Shown here one piece after another: positions 59,301-64,000 of a stretch of DNA of 64,000 nt (positions within the stretch are counted from its first letter, which is position 1; each line of letters starts with the position of its first letter). Source of the DNA: Anthonomus grandis grandis (lineage: Eukaryota; Arthropoda; Insecta; Coleoptera; Curculionidae); NCBI RefSeq assembly GCF_022605725.1, contig NC_065557.1, forward strand, positions 1,240,001 to 1,304,000, in the 5' to 3' direction. Below the pieces are notes generated by a model. It saw only the letters and a program-made list of their open reading frames with translations. It was not told the DNA's origin and did not search any database. A program made the position numbers and the translations under genes.

Positions 59301-62300
59301 AACACTATTTAGAAAATGAAGCAATGATATAGAAAATAGGTGGAAAAATTAAATTCTCATTTATATATCCCTATCTCAGTCTAACAATTAGAAGAGGATG
59401 GGAATAAAGTGATGTTTTTCGGGTATAATTAGGCACATTACGGAAGAAAAACACTATTCCCAGTCGATCCAAACACTATTTAGAAAATGAAGCAATGATA
59501 TAGAAAATAGGTGGAAAAATTAAATTCTCATTTATATATCCCTATCTCAGTCTAACAATTAGAAGGGGATGGGAGTAAAGTGATGTTTTTTGGGTATAAT
59601 CAGGCCCATTACGAAAGAAAAACACTATTTCCAGTCGATCCAAACACTATTTAGAAAATGAAGCAATGATATAGAAAATAGATGGAAAAATTAAATTCTC
59701 ATTTATATATCCCTATCTCAGTCTAACAATTAGAAGAGGATGGGAATAAAGTGATGTTTTTCGGGTATAATTAGGCACATTACGGAAGAAAAACACTATT
59801 CCCAGTCGATCCAAACACTATTTAGAAAATGAAGCAATGATATAGAAAATAGGTGGAAAAATTAAATTCTCATTTATATATCCCTATCTCAGTCTAACAA
59901 TTAGAAGGGGATGGGAGTAAAGTGATGTTTTTTGGGTATAATCAGGCCCATTACGAAAGAAAAACACTATTTCCAGTCGATCCAAACACTATTTAGAAAA
60001 TGAAGCATTGATATAGAAAATAGGTGGAAAAATTAAATTCTCATTTATATATCCCTATCTCAGTCTAACAATTAGAAGGGGATGGGAGTAAAGTGATGTT
60101 TTTCGGGTATAATTAGGCACATTACGAAAGAAAAACACTATTTCCAGTCGATCCAAACACTATTTAGAAAATGAAGCAATGATATAGAAAATAGATGGAA
60201 AAATTAAATTCTCATTTATATATCCCTATCTCAGTCTAACAATTAGAAGAGGATGGGAATAAAGTGATGTTTTTCGGGTATAATTAGGCACATTACGGAA
60301 GAAAAACACTATTCCCAGTCGATCCAAACACTATTTAGAAAATGAAGCAATGATATAGAAAATAGATGGAAAAATTAAATTCTCATTTATATATCCCTAT
60401 CTCAGTCTAACAATTAGAAGGGGATGGGAGTAAAGTGATGTTTTTCGGGTATAATTAGGCACATTACGAAAGAAAAACACTATTTCCAGTCGATCCAAAC
60501 ACTATTTAGAAAATGAAGCAATGATATAGAAAATAGGTGGAAAAATTAAATTCTCATTTATATATCCCTATCTCAGTCTAACAATTAGAAGGGGATGGGA
60601 GTAAAGTGATGTTTTTTGGGTATAATCAGGCCCATTACGAAAGAAAAACACTATTTCCAGTCGATCCAAACACTATTTAGAAAATGAAGCAATGATATAG
60701 AAAATAGGTGGAAAAATTAAATTCTCATTTATATATCCCTATCTCAGTCTAACAATTAGAAGGGGATGGGAGTAAAGTGATGTTTTTTGGGTATAATCAG
60801 GCCCATTACGAAAGAAAAACACTATTTCCAGTCGATCCAAACACTATTTAGAAAATGAAGCAATGATATAGAAAATAGATGGAAAAATTAAATTCTCATT
60901 TATATATCCCTATCTCAGTCTAACAATTAGAAGGGGATGGGAGTAAAGTGATGTTTTTCGGGTATAATTAGGCACATTACGGAAGAAAAACACTATTCCC
61001 AGTCGATCCAAACACTATTTAGAAAATGAAGCAATGATATAGAAAATAGATGAAAAAATTAAATTCTCATTTATATATCCCTATCTCAGTCTAACAATTA
61101 GAAGAGGATGGGAATAAAGTGATGTTTTTCGGGTATAATTAGGCACATTACGGAAGAAAAACACTATTCCCAGTCGATCCAAACACTATTTAGAAAATGA
61201 AGCAATGATATAGAAAATAGATGGAAAAATTAATTCTCATTTATATATCCCTATCTCAGTCTAACAATTAGAAGAGGATGGGAATAAAGTGATGTTTTTC
61301 GGGTATAATTAGGCACATTACGGAAGAAAAACACTATTCCCAGTCGATCCAAACACTATTTAGAAAATGAAGCAATGATATAGAAAATAGATGGAAAAAT
61401 TAAATTCTCATTTATATATCCCTATCTCAGTCTAACAATTAGAAGAGGATGGGAATAAAGTGATGTTTTTCGGGTATAATTAGGCACATTACGGAAGAAA
61501 AACACTATTCCCAGTCGATCCAAACACTATTTAGAAAATGAAGCAATGATATAGAAAATAGGTGGAAAAATTAAATTCTCATTTATATATCCCTATCTCA
61601 GTCTAACAATTAGAAGGGGATGGGAGTAAAGTGATGTTTTTTGGGTATAATCAGGCCCATTACGAAAGAAAAACACTATTTCCAGTCGATCCAAACACTA
61701 TTTAGAAAATGAAGCAATGATATAGAAAATAGGTGGAAAAATTAAATTCTCATTTATATATCCCTATCTCAGTCTAACAATTAGAAGAGGATGGGAATAA
61801 AGTGATGTTTTTCGGGTATAATTAGGCACATTACGGAAGAAAAACACTATTCCCAGTCGATCCAAACACTATTTAGAAAATGAAGCAATGATATAGAAAA
61901 TAGATGGAAAAATTAAATTCTCATTTATATATCCCTATCTCAGTCTAACAATTAGAAGAGGATGGGAATAAAGTGATGTTTTTCGGGTATAATTAGGCAC
62001 ATTACGGAAGAAAAACACTATTCCCAGTCGATCCAAACACTATTTAGAAAATGAAGCAATGATATAGAAAATAGGTGGAAAAATTAAATTCTCATTTATA
62101 TATCCCTATCTCAGTCTAACAATTAGAAGGGGATGGGAGTAAAGTGATGTTTTTTGGGTATAATCAGGCCCATTACGAAAGAAAAACACTATTTCCAGTC
62201 GATCCAAACACTATTTAGAAAATGAAGCAATGATATAGAAAATAGATGGAAAAATTAAATTCTCATTTATATATCCCTATCTCAGTCTAACAATTAGAAG

Positions 62301-64000
62301 AGGATGGGAATAAAGTGATGTTTTTCGGGTATAATTAGGCACATTACGGAAGAAAAACACTATTCCCAGTCGATCCAAACACTATTTAGAAAATGAAGCA
62401 ATGATATAGAAAATAGGTGGAAAAATTAAATTCTCATTTATATATCCCTATCTCAGTCTAACAATTAGAAGGGGATGGGAGTAAAGTGATGTTTTTTGGG
62501 TATAATCAGGCCCATTACGAAAGAAAAACACTATTTCCAGTCGATCCAAACACTATTTAGAAAATGAAGCAATGATATAGAAAATAGGTGGAAAAATTAA
62601 ATTCTCATTTATATATCCCTATCTCAGTCTAACAATTAGAAGAGGATGGGAATAAAGTGATGTTTTTCGGGTATAATTAGGCACATTACGGAAGAAAAAC
62701 ACTATTCCCAGTCGATCCAAACACTATTTAGAAAATGAAGCAATGATATAGAAAATAGGTGGAAAAATTAAATTCTCATTTATATATCCCTATCTCAGTC
62801 TAACAATTAGAAGGGGATGGGAGTAAAGTGATGTTTTTTGGGTATAATCAGGCCCATTACGAAAGAAAAACACTATTTCCAGTCGATCCAAACACTATTT
62901 AGAAAATGAAGCAATGATATAGAAAATAGATGGAAAAATTAAATTCTCATTTATATATCCCTATCTCAGTCTAACAATTAGAAGAGGATGGGAATAAAGT
63001 GATGTTTTTCGGGTATAATTAGGCACATTACGGAAGAAAAACACTATTCCCAGTCGATCCAAACACTATTTAGAAAATGAAGCAATGATATAGAAAATAG
63101 GTGGAAAAATTAAATTCTCATTTATATATCCCTATCTCAGTCTAACAATTAGAAGGGGATGGGAGTAAAGTGATGTTTTTTGGGTATAATCAGGCCCATT
63201 ACGAAAGAAAAACACTATTTCCAGTCGATCCAAACACTATTTAGAAAATGAAGCAATGATATAGAAAATAGATGGAAAAATTAAATTCTCATTTATATAT
63301 CCCTATCTCAGTCTAACAATTAGAAGAGGATGGGAATAAAGTGATGTTTTTCGGGTATAATTAGGCACATTACGGAAGAAAAACACTATTCCCAGTCGAT
63401 CCAAACACTATTTAGAAAATGAACTCTCACGAGATGTGTCAATGATATAGAAAATAGGTGGAAAAATTAAATTCTCATTTATATATCCCTATCTCAGTCT
63501 AACAATTAGAAGGGGATGGGAGTAAAGTGATGTTTTTTGGGTATAATCAGGGCCCATTACGAAAGAAAAAACACTATTTCCAGTCGATCCAAACACTATT
63601 TAGAAAATGAAGCATTGATATAGAAAATAGGTGGAAAAATTAAATTCTCATTTATATATCCCTATCTCAGTCTAACAATTAGAAGGGGATGGGAGTAAAG
63701 TGATGTTTTTCGGGTATAATTAGGCACATTACGAAAGAAAAACACTATTTCCAGTCGATCCAAACACTATTTAGAAAATGAAGCAATGATATAGAAAATA
63801 GATGGAAAAATTAAATTCTCATTTATATATCCCTATCTCAGTCTAACAATTAGAAGAGGATGGGAATAAAGTGATGTTTTTCGGGTATAATTAGGCACAT
63901 TACGGAAGAAAAACACTATTCCCAGTCGATCCAAACACTATTTAGAAAATGAAGCATTGATATAGAAAATAGGTGGAAAAATTAAATTCTCATTTATATA
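50301..64000. repeat. Satellite C block 5: GGGGAT/TCAGGCCC alternating with GAGGAT/CGGAAG-TTCCC, ~27-mer period
   Basis: Two monomer types largely alternate. The private deletion AAAATTAATTCTC is at 56611 and again at 61229, 4618 bp apart, and AGCATTG near 55381 recurs near 60001. Both agree with 27 x 171 = 4617 after counting single-base indels. Those indels (about 55432, 56027, 57738, 59115, 63549, 63567) lie in homopolymers and are absent from the equivalent copy where one is present to compare. Confidence 0.85.
63424..63439 (-). other. 16-nt foreign insert resembling a PacBio sequencing barcode
   Basis: CTCTCACGAGATGTGT replaces a single G between AAAATGAA and CAATGATATAG of an otherwise normal satellite C monomer. 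Its reverse complement, ACACATCTCGTGAGAG, is what I recall as PacBio barcode bc1003. It matches nothing else in the window. I read it as an untrimmed library barcode kept in the assembly; the match is from memory. Confidence 0.8.

Larger units (their letters stand above)
23424..64000. repeat. Satellite C: 171-bp monomers, about 237 copies, open at the right end
   Basis: CTCATTTATATATCCC recurs at 23614, 23785, 23956, 24127 and onward at exactly 171 bp. The unit carries CTATCTCAGTCTAACAAT, TAGAAGAGGATGGG, AAAGTGATGTTTTTCGGG, TATAATTAGGCAC, ACTATTTCCAGTCGATCC, AAACACTATTTAG and AAAATGAAGCAATGATATAG. AAACACTATTT occurs twice per unit, an internal direct repeat. Only the left edge (23424-23613) is degenerate and about 19 bp longer. 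Many units hold an EcoRI site. Diagnostic variants: GAGGAT/GGGGAT, GAATAAAG/GAGTAAAG/GATTAAAG, TTAGGCAC/TCAGGCCC/TTAGGTAC, TTTCC/TTCCC/TTTTC, AGCAATG/AGCCATG/AGCATTG. No vertebrate-type CENP-B box is present. Confidence 0.98.

Noticed and set aside
23424..64000. CRISPR array
   Set aside because: The whole 171-bp unit repeats with no unique spacers, and the DNA is eukaryotic.
23424..64000. Primate alpha satellite because of the 171-bp period
   Set aside because: The sequence has no alpha-satellite similarity and no CENP-B box; the length match is coincidental.

Overview
The window is eukaryotic and very A+T-rich, almost certainly insect (possibly a beetle; the order is a guess). It has GT-AG introns of 53-60 nt, a multi-exon gene, insect-type DNA transposon relics and three large tandem satellites. 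Nothing in it looks bacterial, and no rRNA, tRNA or CRISPR was seen.

Layout. (1) 1-4175: satellite A, monomers of about 180 bp arranged in 5-mer and 6-mer higher-order repeats (HORs) of 881 and 1065 bp, continuing beyond the left edge. (2) 4855-14296, minus strand: one intact spliced gene. Its eight coding exons join into 1209 nt (402 codons plus stop) with every junction in frame. The protein belongs to the malate/L-lactate dehydrogenase Ldh2 (YjmC-like) NAD(P)-dependent oxidoreductase family. Its 7.4-kb fourth intron holds a broken DUF7869-type TIR transposon, a decayed mariner/Tc1-like transposase, an inverted repeat pair, hairpin repeats and a diverged 115-bp tandem repeat. (3) 14385-21115: satellite B, about 180-bp monomers made of A- and T-tracts around a conserved dyad. 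It starts about 90 bp upstream of the Ldh2 start codon. (4) 21116-23423: mostly single-copy DNA with a CpG-containing patch. On the minus strand there is a candidate Inr+DPE promoter followed by a GTAAGT donor, which may be the non-coding first exon of the Ldh2 gene; its first intron would then contain all of satellite B. (5) 23424-64000: satellite C, 171-bp monomers (about 237 copies) with nested HORs of 24, 27 and 14 monomers, running off the right edge.

The setting suggests pericentromeric or other heterochromatic DNA with an intact gene embedded in it. The strongest anomaly is technical: at 63424-63439 a 16-nt non-satellite insert reads as the reverse complement of what I recall as PacBio barcode bc1003, so the last part of the array is probably a misjoin. 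The strongest biological leads are the DUF7869 element with TIRs, a 4-bp target duplication and ordered subterminal repeats, and the satellite-spanning first intron.
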